Of a stretch of DNA of 64,000 nt, positions 10,253 through 19,199 are shown in pieces. A program made the position numbers and the translations under genes. The stretch comes from Stackebrandtia endophytica (lineage in GTDB: Bacteria > Actinomycetota > Actinomycetes > Mycobacteriales > Micromonosporaceae). The notes under the pieces were generated by a model. It was not told the DNA's origin, ran no database searches, and saw only the letters and a list, made by a program, of their open reading frames with translations. The stretch lies in NCBI RefSeq assembly GCF_006716355.1, contig NZ_VFOW01000001.1, positions 5,022,001 to 5,086,000 on the forward strand, written 5' to 3'. How positions within the stretch are numbered: position 1 is the stretch's first letter; each line of letters opens with the position of its first letter.

Positions 10253-12283
10253 TTACCGACCTCGTCGGTGTCGCGGATTGAGGCCGAGGAACTCGGCGAG
10301 GAGGACGGTGCGGTCGTCCTCGGTGCTGGGGGACTCGGCCATCATCAGGTCGCACAGTTCACCCGCCGGACGGTGGGAGCGCATGTGCCTCACCAGTTGG
10401 TTGATGCCCTCGTCGAACCCGCTGGTGCGGCTCTCGACGACTCCGTCGCTGTACAGCAGCAGCCGGGTGCCCGGTGGGGTCGCGATCGATGTGGACTGGT
10501 ATTCGGCTCCGGGCAGCGCTCCCAACAGCGGCCCACCGGCGACCTCGCGGGCTTCGGGGACTTCGTCCGGGCGCGCCAGAATGGGGGGCGGATGCCCGGC
10601 GCTGGCTATGCCGCACCAGTGCTCCACCGGGTCGTAGAGGACGTAGACACAGGTCGCGGTCACATCACCACTGAACTCCATCGCCAGTTCGTTCAGCCGG
10701 GTCAACAGCATCGCGGGGTCGAGACCGATCGACGCCAGACTGCGCACCGCGGTGCGGTAGTGCCCCATGGCGGCCGCCGAGTGAATTCCGTGCCCGGCGA
10801 CGTCACCGACGACCATGGCGATGCGTCGGCCGGGAAGCACGATCGTGTCGAACCAGTCGCCACCGGCGCGCAGATTGATTCGGTTGGGTTGGTACCGGTA
10901 GGTGAGTTCGGCCTCCGACAGTTCGGGTAGTCGCTGCGGTAGCAGGCTCAACTGGAGGGTGAGGGCGGCCTGTTTCTCGTCGCGGTACAGCCGGGAGTTG
11001 TCGATGCTCAACGCCGCTCTGGAGGCGATTTCCTTCAACAACACGATGTCGTCGGCGTCGAAGGGGTCGCGGTCGCCGAACCGGACGCAGGTCAACGCCC
11101 CCAGGGTGACCTCGCGCGCCCGCAGCGGTGCCACGATCACCGAGGTCATGTCGAGCTTGTCGGCCGCGGCCTTGCGTTCGAACGTCTCGACGAGTGCCGG
11201 GTTGTCGGCATCGGGTGGGTTCAGGATCAACTGCGGTTGGTTGGTGACCAGGACCTGCGCGAAGGCGCTGGTCTCCGACGCCGCCCGGGGGTTGGAGACG
11301 TTGAGCAGTTGGTCGGCTTCGGGGGAGGGTTCTCGGGTGGCTCCGCCGATCCGGGACACCAGGGTGTCCTCTTCGAGGTGGTCGGAGGGTTGTTCACCGG
11401 CGATGATGTCGTGGACGACGTCAACGGTGACCAGGTCGCAGTAGTCGCGGACGAGCAGGTCGGCGAGGTCCTGCGCGGTCTCCCGGAAGTCGAGCGTGCT
11501 GCCCATGCGGGCACCGACCTCGCTGAGCAGGTTCAACCGATCCCGGCTGCGCATCGCGTCCAGCATGGTGTGTTCGCGGTCGGTCACGTCCATGACGGTC
11601 CCGCACAGCCCCATCGGGCGGTCGGAGGCGTCGACGATTCGATACCACGACACCGAGAGGATGTGAGGGTGCCCGGGAGCGGCGGTGGGGTGTGTTGAGA
11701 TGTGCAGGTCCACGACCGGTTCTCCGGTCTCCAACACCTTCTGAAGTAGCGCCTCGTAGGCGTCCATGTCGGCGGAGTCGACGACGTCACGAAGATGCAG
11801 CCCCAGGTGCTCGGTGATGGGGCGGTGGTTGATCTGGGCGAGCGCGTCGTTGACGGCGACGTAACACAGTTGCGTATCGAGGATGACGAGGCCGAAGGCG
11901 GCTTGTTGGAAGAACGCGTTGAGCAGGCCGAGTCCCACCTCGGTCTCGTGGCTTTCGGCGACGTCGATGCCCAGTAGCAGTGTCGCCGGCGGGCCACTGG
12001 GCTGCGGTATCGGGTGCCGGTAGGTGATCACGGTTCGGGTGCTGCCGTCGGCCCGCCGGATCTGGTGGATCTCCGATCGACCCGACGGTTTGGAGTCGAC
12101 CTCGTCGGCGGCGGCCGGTTGGGACAGCAGCATCTGGATGTCGCGGCCGACGACGTCGCTGCGACTGAATCCGGTGAGTTGTTCGGCGGCGGTTCCGAAG
12201 TAACTGATTCGCCCATCCGCGTCGACGACGATCGTCGCGACTTGTAGGTCTCCGGAGAACATCGCGCCAAATGAACGGCTCAT
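10253..12283 (-). CDS. PAS-PAS-GAF-SpoIIE (PP2C-type) serine phosphatase
   Basis: A 676-residue soluble signalling protein. In order: a PAS domain (about 8-110), a second PAS domain (about 115-235), a GAF domain (about 255-425) and a SpoIIE/RsbU-type phosphatase domain (about 450-665). The phosphatase motifs are present: AGGDWFDTIVLP, VVGDVAGHG, SAGHPPPILARP and YSDGVVESR, with the metal-binding aspartates. In actinobacteria such proteins dephosphorylate anti-sigma-factor antagonists. No partner anti-sigma factor is nearby, so the target is unknown. The PAS and GAF parts should sense a ligand or redox signal. It lies 239 bases downstream of the tyrosine-phosphatase-like gene. Confidence 0.9.
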   Translation of the reverse strand: MSRSFGAMFSGDLQVATIVVDADGRISYFGTAAEQLTGFSRSDVVGRDIQMLLSQPAAADEVDSKPSGRSEIHQIRRADGSTRTVITYRHPIPQPSGPPATLLLGIDVAESHETEVGLGLLNAFFQQAAFGLVILDTQLCYVAVNDALAQINHRPITEHLGLHLRDVVDSADMDAYEALLQKVLETGEPVVDLHISTHPTAAPGHPHILSVSWYRIVDASDRPMGLCGTVMDVTDREHTMLDAMRSRDRLNLLSEVGARMGSTLDFRETAQDLADLLVRDYCDLVTVDVVHDIIAGEQPSDHLEEDTLVSRIGGATREPSPEADQLLNVSNPRAASETSAFAQVLVTNQPQLILNPPDADNPALVETFERKAAADKLDMTSVIVAPLRAREVTLGALTCVRFGDRDPFDADDIVLLKEIASRAALSIDNSRLYRDEKQAALTLQLSLLPQRLPELSEAELTYRYQPNRINLRAGGDWFDTIVLPGRRIAMVVGDVAGHGIHSAAAMGHYRTAVRSLASIGLDPAMLLTRLNELAMEFSGDVTATCVYVLYDPVEHWCGIASAGHPPPILARPDEVPEAREVAGGPLLGALPGAEYQSTSIATPPGTRLLLYSDGVVESRTSGFDEGINQLVRHMRSHRPAGELCDLMMAESPSTEDDRTVLLAEFLGLNPRHRRGR

Positions 12284-12478
12284 GCGGTGTTCTCACCGCC
12301 CTATCGGCCGGTGTGTTTCCCCCATTCGAGCATGATATGCGCCAGATGGGGTATCCGCAGCGTCCTCGGCCGTGCCGGATGTGACCTCGTCGAACCACTG
12401 GATCAGACGACGGCGGCGGGTGCAACGGGGAGAGACACCCGGGTCGGATGGGGAATGTCTGTGCCGCAGGCGAAGCAC

Positions 12479-12513
12479 ATCATCCCCGGGGGGCATCGCC
12501 ACTCGGGGATGAT
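12479..12513 (-). terminator. Hairpin after the tyrosine-phosphatase-like gene
   Basis: A 10-bp perfect stem with a 15-base G-rich loop, beginning 9 bases past the stop at 12523. There is no U-tract. Confidence 0.5.
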
Positions 12514-12522
12514 CGACTCGCC

Positions 12523-13290
12523 TCAATCCAGCAGGTGCGTCTTCAGGTCATCCGAACGGGTGAAGCCGATGGCGCGTGCATACTGCTCGACCGTTCCGAA
12601 GCCCCGTTCGATCGCCGAGAGCAGGCCGAGCATCGCGTCGGCCTCGGGGACGATCGCCAGCGGGTCGAGGTTGGTGGCACCCTCGGCGGCCAGCCACGCC
12701 TGGTACCGGGCCATGCCCCGCTTGGTCAGGGCGTAGTCGGCGGCGACGTCCTCGGCCGACACCCCCAACAGTGACAGGGCTACTCCCGCGATGATCCCGG
12801 TCCGGTCTTTTCCGGCCATGCAGTGGAACACCATCGGGGTGGCGTCGCACATCAGGTCGAGGGTCTTCTTGATGGTGTCGGCGCCGGTCTCGATCATCGC
12901 GGAGTACCGCTCCACGAGGAAGGGCACCGGCGAGGGTTCCTTGCTCAGGTCACGGCCGATCCGATCCCAACGGATGTGCTTCAGTTCCAGATTGACGACG
13001 TCGACGCCTCGGTCGGCGACGAAGCTGCCGGCGGGGGCGATCTCAGCGGGGAAGCGCAGGTCGACGACGGTCTTCAATCCGATCTTGTTCACGAGGACGT
13101 CGAAGTCGGCTTCGGTGGCCACCCCGAACTGGTCGGAGCGGAACACTCGGCCGGTACGTACTCGGCGACCGTCGGCGGTGGTCAGTCCACCCAGGTCACG
13201 GAAGTTGAAGACCTGCTCCAACGCGACGAACCTGGGGTCTTCGTCGGGGTGGGTCGGCAGCGGCGTGGGCGAGTCCTGGTGATTCGTCAC
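12523..13290 (-). CDS. Tyrosine-type protein phosphatase (PtpB-like)
   Basis: A 255-residue cytoplasmic phosphatase of the dual-specificity/tyrosine class. The P-loop HCMAGKDRTG (C-x5-R) holds the nucleophile Cys and phosphate-binding Arg, and the N-terminal FNFRDLGGL motif is typical of bacterial PtpB-like enzymes. These act on phosphotyrosine, phosphoserine or phosphoinositides; the substrate here is unknown. A GTG start is used. It follows the DUF349 gene with a hairpin in the 75-base gap, so it may have its own promoter. Confidence 0.88.
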   Translation of the reverse strand: MTNHQDSPTPLPTHPDEDPRFVALEQVFNFRDLGGLTTADGRRVRTGRVFRSDQFGVATEADFDVLVNKIGLKTVVDLRFPAEIAPAGSFVADRGVDVVNLELKHIRWDRIGRDLSKEPSPVPFLVERYSAMIETGADTIKKTLDLMCDATPMVFHCMAGKDRTGIIAGVALSLLGVSAEDVAADYALTKRGMARYQAWLAAEGATNLDPLAIVPEADAMLGLLSAIERGFGTVEQYARAIGFTRSDDLKTHLLD

Positions 13291-13326
13291 TGATGCGGAT
13301 CCTGAGGTCGAGGGTGTCGTTGAATG

Positions 13327-13361
13327 CCGATGGGCCGAGTGTCATCCACTCGGCCCATCGG
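13327..13361 (-). terminator. Strong hairpin after the DUF349 gene
   Basis: A perfect 15-bp stem (left arm CCGATGGGCCGAGTG) with the 5-base loop TCATC, starting 4 bases past the DUF349 stop. There is no U-run, as is common for actinobacterial terminators. Confidence 0.75.
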
Positions 13362-13365
13362 TTGG

Positions 13366-14586
13366 TCACTGTGCCTTTTCCGCCAGTTCCAATACCTGGC
13401 GTTTGCTGGTGAGCGCGGCCTCGGCCTTGCGGATCCGGCCGGCGTCACCGTCGTTCTTGGCTCGTTCCAGGCGTTCCTCCGCTTCGGCGACCTGATCGCG
13501 CATCTGCTGAAGCAGCGGGTTCTCGGCGATCGGGGTGCGGCGCCATGCGACGTCCAGCGCGGAACGAATCTTCTCGTCGACCGTGCGCATCCGGCGCATG
13601 AGGCCACCGGCCGCGTCGCGGGGGACGTGCCCGATCTCCTCCCACTGTCCCTGGATGACACGGAACTGCTGCTGGGCCGCGCGGGGGTCGGCGTCGACGT
13701 CGATCGCTTCGGCGGTGGTCAACAGTTCGCGCTTCTTGGTCAGGTTCTCCTTCTGTTCGGCGTCGCGGGCCGAGAAGACCTCGCTGCGCGCGGAGAAGAA
13801 CTTGTCCTGTGCGGCGCGGAAGCGCTTCCACAGCTTCTGCTCGGCGTCGGGTGCGACCCGTCCGGCGTCCTTCCACTCGACCATCAGGCGCTTGAGGCGG
13901 TTGGCGGTCTCGGCCCAGTCGGTCGAGATCGACAGTTTCTCCGCCTCGGCGATCAGTTCCTCCTTGCGGACCGCGATGGTCTTGCGTTCCGAATCCAGCG
14001 AGGCGAAGTGCGCGCCGCGTCGACGGGTGAATCCGTCACGTGCCGCGGCGAACCGCCGCCACAGTGCCTGGTCGGTCTTGCGGTCGGCGCCGTGAACGGT
14101 CTTCCACTCGTCCGCGATCGCCTTGAGCCGGTCTCCGGTCGCCTTCCACTGGGTGGAGTTCTCGGCGAGGCTTTCGGCTTCCAGTGCCAAGGCCTCCTTG
14201 TGGGCGACGGCCTGGGCCCTGGCGACCGTTTTCGCCTCTTTGGCCTCGGCGGCCTTGGTTTCGGCCCGGGCGGCCAGTTCGTCGAGGCGTGCCGCGAGGC
14301 TGTCGAGGTCACCGATCGCGTGCGCTTCGTCCAACGAGGAACGCAGCTTCTTGATGGTGGCGGAGGTCTGCTGCGGGTCGGCGTTGCCGGCGTTGAGGCG
14401 GGCGGCCAAGAGATCTACCTCTGTGACCAGGTCGTCGAACCGACGCGCGAAGTGAGCAAGGCCTTCCTCGGGTGAACCCGCTTGCCAGGAACCGATGACC
14501 CGTTCACCGGCGCTGGTCTTGACGTACACGGTGCCATCGGAATCGATTCGGCCGAACCGTGTCGCGTCCTGGTTCTCACCGCTCAT
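13366..14586 (-). CDS. DUF349 domain protein (coiled coil)
   Basis: A 406-residue, highly charged, mostly helical protein. Several DUF349 repeats are visible from about residue 145 to 375, each with a W-x2-h-x3-G-R-V core (LMVEWKDAGRVAPDAEQKLW, then WEEIGHVPRDAAGGLM). The N-terminal 130 residues look like a coiled coil rich in Ala, Glu and Lys. DUF349 proteins are conserved in actinobacteria; the distant E. coli relative YibA/HI-type repeats give no firm function. It has no signal peptide. An AGGGA ribosome binding site supports the ATG. Confidence 0.85.
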   Translation of the reverse strand: MSGENQDATRFGRIDSDGTVYVKTSAGERVIGSWQAGSPEEGLAHFARRFDDLVTEVDLLAARLNAGNADPQQTSATIKKLRSSLDEAHAIGDLDSLAARLDELAARAETKAAEAKEAKTVARAQAVAHKEALALEAESLAENSTQWKATGDRLKAIADEWKTVHGADRKTDQALWRRFAAARDGFTRRRGAHFASLDSERKTIAVRKEELIAEAEKLSISTDWAETANRLKRLMVEWKDAGRVAPDAEQKLWKRFRAAQDKFFSARSEVFSARDAEQKENLTKKRELLTTAEAIDVDADPRAAQQQFRVIQGQWEEIGHVPRDAAGGLMRRMRTVDEKIRSALDVAWRRTPIAENPLLQQMRDQVAEAEERLERAKNDGDAGRIRKAEAALTSKRQVLELAEKAQ

Positions 14587-14899
14587 GCTGTTCCCTATTC
14601 CTTAGCCGGAGTCGAAAAATGCCGAGCGTCCAAGCCCGACCGATTACCTGTCCTGGTTTCCCTACCGGTACCTTACGGTGATCAGTGGGGGGCCGCCAAC
14701 CACGCTTCCACCCTAACCCGGCTAAACCCCAGGTCAGGGCCGTGACTGCATCGACGTCGCGATCAAACCGTGACCATTTGGAAACGTGTGACTCGCCGTC
14801 GCCGCGCAGTCGGCCGCCGTCGCGGTCGATACCGGTGGTGGGTGTCACCGGTGGATTACCCGCGATGGACGGTTGACCCCGTTAGTTGAGGAGCGCGAT
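14587..14899. other. Divergent gap between the DUF349 gene and miaA
   Basis: About 313 bases that must carry promoters for both directions. No conserved ORF, hairpin or repeat was recognised. GAGGAG at 14888-14893 is the miaA ribosome binding site. Confidence 0.5.
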
Positions 14900-15829
14900 A
14901 TGGGCCGTACCGACAATGCCGAAAGCCTACCTGGGACCGTCGTGGTGATCGCCGGGCCTACGGCGACCGGTAAGTCGGAGCTGTCATTGCGGTTGGCCGA
15001 CGCACTGGGATCAGAGGTCGTCAACACCGACTCGATGCAGTTGTATCGAGGGATGGACATCGGTACGGCCAAGCTGACCGCTGAGGAGCGGCGCGGGATA
15101 CCGCATCACCTGCTGGACATCTGGGGGGTCCGTCAGACGGCCAATGTCAAGCAGTACCAGGAGTTGGTGCGTCCGGTCATCGACAGGTTGTTGGGGGAGG
15201 AGCGGTCGCCGATTCTGACCGGCGGTTCGGGGCTGTACATCCAAGCCGCGACCGACCGGATGGAGTTTCCCGGAACCGATCCGAGGCTGCGCGCCGAGCT
15301 CGAACAGGAGTTGGCCGAGCAGGGTTCGGCGCGGTTGCACCATCGGTTGGCCGAGGTCGACCCGGCCGCCGCGGCCGCGATCCTGCCCAGCAACGGTCGT
15401 CGCATCGTGCGGGCGTTGGAGGTGGTGGCGTTGACCGGGTCGTTTCGGGCGACTCTGCCGACTCCGGAGTCGGTGTACCGGACCGTCCACATCGCGCTGG
15501 ATCGAGACCCGGCCGAGTTGGACGATCGGATCGCGCGTCGGGTGGACCTGATGTGGGAGCGGGGTTTGATGTCCGAGGTCCGGGCGTTGACCGACCAGGG
15601 CCTTGCCGACGGCCTGACCGCCAGCCGTGCCCTGGGATATCGCCAGCTTCTCGATCACCTTCGCGGTGACCTGACGCTGGAGGAGGCCAGGGAGCGAACG
15701 GTCTCCGGGACCCGACGGTTCGTTCGGCGCCAGCGGTCCTGGTTCGGTCGGGACCGGCGCTACCACTGGTTCGACGCGACGCAGCCGGATCTGGTCACCA
15801 GGGTCCTGGAACTGGTGCGGGCCAACTGA
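14900..15829 (+). CDS. miaA: tRNA dimethylallyltransferase MiaA
   Basis: A 309-residue enzyme that transfers dimethylallyl from DMAPP to A37 of tRNAs reading UNN codons, giving i6A. The P-loop GPTATGKSE, the DSMQLYRGMDIGTAK motif and GGSGLYIQA are all present. The ATG at 14900 is chosen over an upstream TTG at 14873 because GAGGAG sits at 14888-14893. It supplies the substrate for MiaB. A long hairpin separates it from the convergent aldo/keto reductase gene. Confidence 0.97.
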   Translation: MGRTDNAESLPGTVVVIAGPTATGKSELSLRLADALGSEVVNTDSMQLYRGMDIGTAKLTAEERRGIPHHLLDIWGVRQTANVKQYQELVRPVIDRLLGEERSPILTGGSGLYIQAATDRMEFPGTDPRLRAELEQELAEQGSARLHHRLAEVDPAAAAAILPSNGRRIVRALEVVALTGSFRATLPTPESVYRTVHIALDRDPAELDDRIARRVDLMWERGLMSEVRALTDQGLADGLTASRALGYRQLLDHLRGDLTLEEARERTVSGTRRFVRRQRSWFGRDRRYHWFDATQPDLVTRVLELVRAN

Positions 15830-15857
15830 AACGACGCCGGTGACGTATCCGGACACG

Positions 15858-15894
15858 CGACGGCCAGGTGTCCGATGCGGACACCCGGCCGTCG
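15858..15894. terminator. Bidirectional hairpin between miaA and the aldo/keto reductase gene
   Basis: A 17-position stem with one mismatch (A/C) and a 3-base ATG loop lies between two convergent genes, 28 bases past the miaA stop and 7 bases past the reductase stop. It probably serves both. Confidence 0.8.
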
Positions 15895-15901
15895 ACGGTG
15901 G

Positions 15902-16900
15902 TTACGCGCGAGGGTTGGGACTGACGGTCAAGGACGGGTCGCGCTCGACGACCGGGTCGATCGCCTCGTCAATCGCCGTCATGACCTCCGGGGTCAGGCG
16001 GACCCCGGCGGCACCGACGTTGTCGGCGACCTGTTCGGGGCGGGTGGCGCCGACGATGGCCGCCGACACGTTCTGGTTCTGCAGCACCCAGGCCACCGCC
16101 AGCTGAGCCATGGTCAGGCCGAGTTCCTCGGCGATGGGCTTCAGCAACTGGACTCGGCGCAGCAGTTCCTCGTTCTCGGTGAACTTCCCGATGATCTTGC
16201 CGGTCTTCGGGTCGGCGCCGCGACTGCCGGCCGGTGCCGCCTGGCCGGGCAGGTACTTACCGGTCAGGACGCCCTGAGCGATGGGGGACCACACGATCTG
16301 GCCGATGCCCAGCTCCTGGCTGGTCGGCACGACCTCGGCCTCGATGACCCGCCACAGCATCGAGTACTGCGGCTGGCTGGACACCAACTGGATCTTCAGA
16401 TCGGTGGCGAGGGTGTGGGCCTCCCGGATCTGGTCGGCGGTCCACTCCGAGACCCCGATGTACTGGGCCTTGCCGGAACGCACCACGTCGGCGAACGCCT
16501 GCATGGTCTCGTCCAACGGAGTCTCGTAGTCATACCGGTGCGCCTGGTACAACTCGACGTGGTCGGTTTGCAAGCGGCGCAACGAGTTGTCGATCGCGGC
16601 CATGATGTGCTTGCGCGACAGGCCGCGGTCGTTCTTTCCCTCACCCATCGGCCAGTAGACCTTCGTGAAGATCTCCAGCCCTTCACGGCGCTGTCCCTTC
16701 AGGGCGCGTCCGAGGACTTCCTCGGCGGCTCCCTGAGCGTAGACGTCGGCGGTGTCGAAGGTCGTGATGCCGGCGTCGAGCGCGGCGTTCACACACGCGC
16801 GAGCGGCGTCCTCTTCGACCTGTGACCCGTGAGTGAGCCAGTTGCCGTAGATGATTTCACTGATGACGAGGCCCGAACGGCCCAAGTGTCGAAATTCCAC
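15902..16900 (-). CDS. Aldo/keto reductase, potassium-channel beta-subunit-like
   Basis: A 332-residue (alpha/beta)8 NADPH-dependent oxidoreductase. The catalytic tetrad is visible: Asp in TFDTADVYAQG with Tyr a few residues on, Lys in EIFTKVYWPMG, and His in ELYQAHRYDYE. The opening MEFRHLGRSGLVISEIIYG and the late INVGATRPEQV-like segment place it in the KvBeta-like subfamily. Physiological substrate is unknown; general aldehyde reduction is likely. It starts at a GTG. It is downstream of the WG-repeat gene on the same strand (67-base gap). Confidence 0.9.
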   Translation of the reverse strand: MEFRHLGRSGLVISEIIYGNWLTHGSQVEEDAARACVNAALDAGITTFDTADVYAQGAAEEVLGRALKGQRREGLEIFTKVYWPMGEGKNDRGLSRKHIMAAIDNSLRRLQTDHVELYQAHRYDYETPLDETMQAFADVVRSGKAQYIGVSEWTADQIREAHTLATDLKIQLVSSQPQYSMLWRVIEAEVVPTSQELGIGQIVWSPIAQGVLTGKYLPGQAAPAGSRGADPKTGKIIGKFTENEELLRRVQLLKPIAEELGLTMAQLAVAWVLQNQNVSAAIVGATRPEQVADNVGAAGVRLTPEVMTAIDEAIDPVVERDPSLTVSPNPRA

Positions 16901-16967
16901 GCGATCGAACCTATCGCGGCCGGATCGAGCTTGTCAGCAGGCTATGAGATTGATCCCACGACAGTCG

Positions 16968-18047
16968 CTACAGTGGACCTTCGTCGGGGCTGACCATGCC
17001 GTCCATGCGGCGCAGCACTTCGGTTCGATCGAACCGAGGTGGAACCATCTCGTCACCGGCGTGATCACGGGCCCCCCATGTGGCGGCACCGGTGTCGACG
17101 GCGTATCCGGCCGGATGCACGATGATGTCGCGATAGTGGGGCGGAAGAATCAGCTTGCCGGTTCGGTTCACCAATCCCTTCGCACCACGGCGCGAGACCA
17201 CCGCGACCCCGTCGACGAACCCGATGACCTTTCGTCCGTCGGGAAGCGGAGTACTGAGCTTGTCGTACAGGAACGGGACCTTGAGCTGACCCGTCGTGTC
17301 GATGGCACCCCAGGCGCGCTCCCGAACGGCGGCGATGCCACCTCGAAAGTCACCCGCCTCGGTGAACGTGGCCGGGATGGTGGGGTTTCGTTCGGTGTCG
17401 CGGTAGCCCCAGCGGCCGGTGCGCGGGTCCTGAAACCGCATCGGTGCCGGGTGTGCGGCGCGCTCGGCCCAGGACCGCGGTGTCGGACCGAAGCCCTCCG
17501 ATGCCAGGCGGTGCACCAGATCCAATGCCGGTGCCATGAGTTCCATGGTCGACTGGTCGGTCAGATGATCCATCGCGCGTTCCAAGTGCAACAGCGCCTC
17601 GGTCAACCGGCGTTGGGCGATGCACGACAGGGCACTGCCGATGCGAACCCTCCCGATGAGGCGCCGCGGCAGTTCGCCCGCCTCGGCCAACGCGAACAAC
17701 CGGTCGGCCTCGGTCAGATCTCCGGTCATGCGCATGACGTTGGCCAGCCGTGCCCTCGCCGGCGACATCAGCAGGTCGGTACCGGCGCTCTCGGCGTGTT
17801 TCAGCGATGCCCGGGCGTCGTGTTCGGCTGCGCCCATGTCGCCCAGCAGTCGTCCGCTGACCGCGCGCACCCCCAACAATCGGGATCGATCGAAGTCGGT
17901 GGTGGCCGCGTTCAATCGAGTGGTGGCCTCTTCTCTCACGGCGGCGATGTACTGAGGGTCGTTGACCCGCTCCGACAATGTGTCCACATTGATCGGCCCG
18001 ATGGCGCCAAGCAGCGCCGCCCGAAGGTCCGCCGCGACATCCGCCAT
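16968..18047 (-). CDS. WG-repeat protein with helical N-terminal region
   Basis: A 359-residue cytoplasmic protein. Residues 1-190 are helical and resemble degenerate TPR repeats (ARLANVMRMTGDLTEADRLF, then LSCIAQRRLTEALLHLERAM). Residues about 210-345 contain WG-type repeats: RWGYRD, AWGAIDTTGQLKVP, GLVNRTGKLILPPHY and TWGARDHAGDEMVPPRF. WG repeats form a beta-rich scaffold thought to bind proteins. No enzymatic motif is present. Role unknown; TPR plus WG suggests an adaptor. Start ATG at 18047. Confidence 0.75.
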   Translation of the reverse strand: MADVAADLRAALLGAIGPINVDTLSERVNDPQYIAAVREEATTRLNAATTDFDRSRLLGVRAVSGRLLGDMGAAEHDARASLKHAESAGTDLLMSPARARLANVMRMTGDLTEADRLFALAEAGELPRRLIGRVRIGSALSCIAQRRLTEALLHLERAMDHLTDQSTMELMAPALDLVHRLASEGFGPTPRSWAERAAHPAPMRFQDPRTGRWGYRDTERNPTIPATFTEAGDFRGGIAAVRERAWGAIDTTGQLKVPFLYDKLSTPLPDGRKVIGFVDGVAVVSRRGAKGLVNRTGKLILPPHYRDIIVHPAGYAVDTGAATWGARDHAGDEMVPPRFDRTEVLRRMDGMVSPDEGPL

Positions 18048-18395
18048 GCCGACACTTTGCCATGACCGTTCACCCCATGTGCGACGTGTCTGGCCATTCC
18101 TTGCGCGCCAGTGGTTCCGTTGGGGACTGTTGGGTGTGAAACGAGCGACCTAGAGTGACCAGTGTGGTCGCTGCGTGAGCTCTGACATAGCAGGTGAACG
18201 TCGCTATGCGGCTCTTGTCGTCGATACCGGCATGAAGTGATCACGTCTCAGCGGTGAGTATCGGGTTGTTATCGAATTGTGGTCATCGGCCAACGTGGGG
18301 TACCGTGTTCCGGCGCGCAATGGACGTACGAGCCGGGAGGTCGGTACGGACTCGCCTTCCGACCCGATTCCACACCCCCTGGAGTGCAATCATCC
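18048..18395. other. Divergent gap before the ABC-2 transporter operon
   Basis: About 348 bases between the WG-repeat gene and the first permease. It should contain the transporter promoter; no operator, repeat or small gene was identified. The first permease frame is open back to 18279, but that extension looks non-coding. Confidence 0.5.
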
Positions 18396-19199
18396 GTGTC
18401 CGCGTCGATGATGTTCGCGGTGGCCCGTGCCGGTTTCCGGCGCCACGCCACCTACCGGCAGGCAACCGTTGCCGCCACCGCCACCAATTCCGTCTTCGGG
18501 TGTCTTCGCGCCTACGTCCTGTTGGCCACCGCCACCGGTGCCGGTGGAGTCGCCGGCGGTTACACCGGTGAGCAGCTGTCCACCTACGTCTGGATCGGCC
18601 AGGGCTTGCTCGGCGTGGTCCTGCTGTGGGGCTGGAGCGACCTCGCCGACCGGGTTCGCACCGGTGAGGTCAGTTCCGACCTGTTGCGTCCGGTCAACCC
18701 GATATGGACGTACCTGGCAACCGATCTGGGACGGGCGGCCCATGCTTTCTGCACCCGCATGATCGTGCCGTTGGCGGTGGGTGCCTCCCTGTTCCCGTTC
18801 TACTGGCCGAACAACCCGATCACCTACCTGTTGTTGCCGGTCAGCATCACCGCCGCCGTCCTGGTGTGTTTCTGCCTGCGCTACCTGGTCAACCTGACCT
18901 CGTTCTGGTTGCTGGACATTCGCGGTGTGGCGATGCTGTGGGTGGTGCTCTCCGGTGCCGCGTCCGGCATGTACTTCCCGCTGGCGTTTCTGCCGGAACC
19001 GGTCACGGCGCTGCTTTACTACGCGACACCGTTTCCGTCGATCATGCAGTTTCCCGCCGACATCGCCGTCGAGTACGGCGGCCTGTCCGGGCAGCTGTGG
19101 CGATTGGGACTTCAAGTGCTCTGGTGCGTGATCTGTCTGGCCCTGGCATGGTCGGTGCAGCGTCGCGCGACCTTGAAACTGGTGATCCAGGGTGGCTGA
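18396..19199 (+). CDS. ABC-2 type transporter permease (first subunit)
   Basis: A 267-residue membrane protein with about six hydrophobic segments, of the ABC-2/COG4587-type permeases. The GTG at 18396 is chosen because the product then starts just before the amphipathic FAVARAGFRRHATYRQATV and equals its partner in length; a TGGAG lies upstream. Its stop overlaps the next permease start by 8 bases. With the second permease and the COG4586-type ATPase it should form an exporter; the cargo is unknown. Confidence 0.85.
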   Translation: MSASMMFAVARAGFRRHATYRQATVAATATNSVFGCLRAYVLLATATGAGGVAGGYTGEQLSTYVWIGQGLLGVVLLWGWSDLADRVRTGEVSSDLLRPVNPIWTYLATDLGRAAHAFCTRMIVPLAVGASLFPFYWPNNPITYLLLPVSITAAVLVCFCLRYLVNLTSFWLLDIRGVAMLWVVLSGAASGMYFPLAFLPEPVTALLYYATPFPSIMQFPADIAVEYGGLSGQLWRLGLQVLWCVICLALAWSVQRRATLKLVIQGG

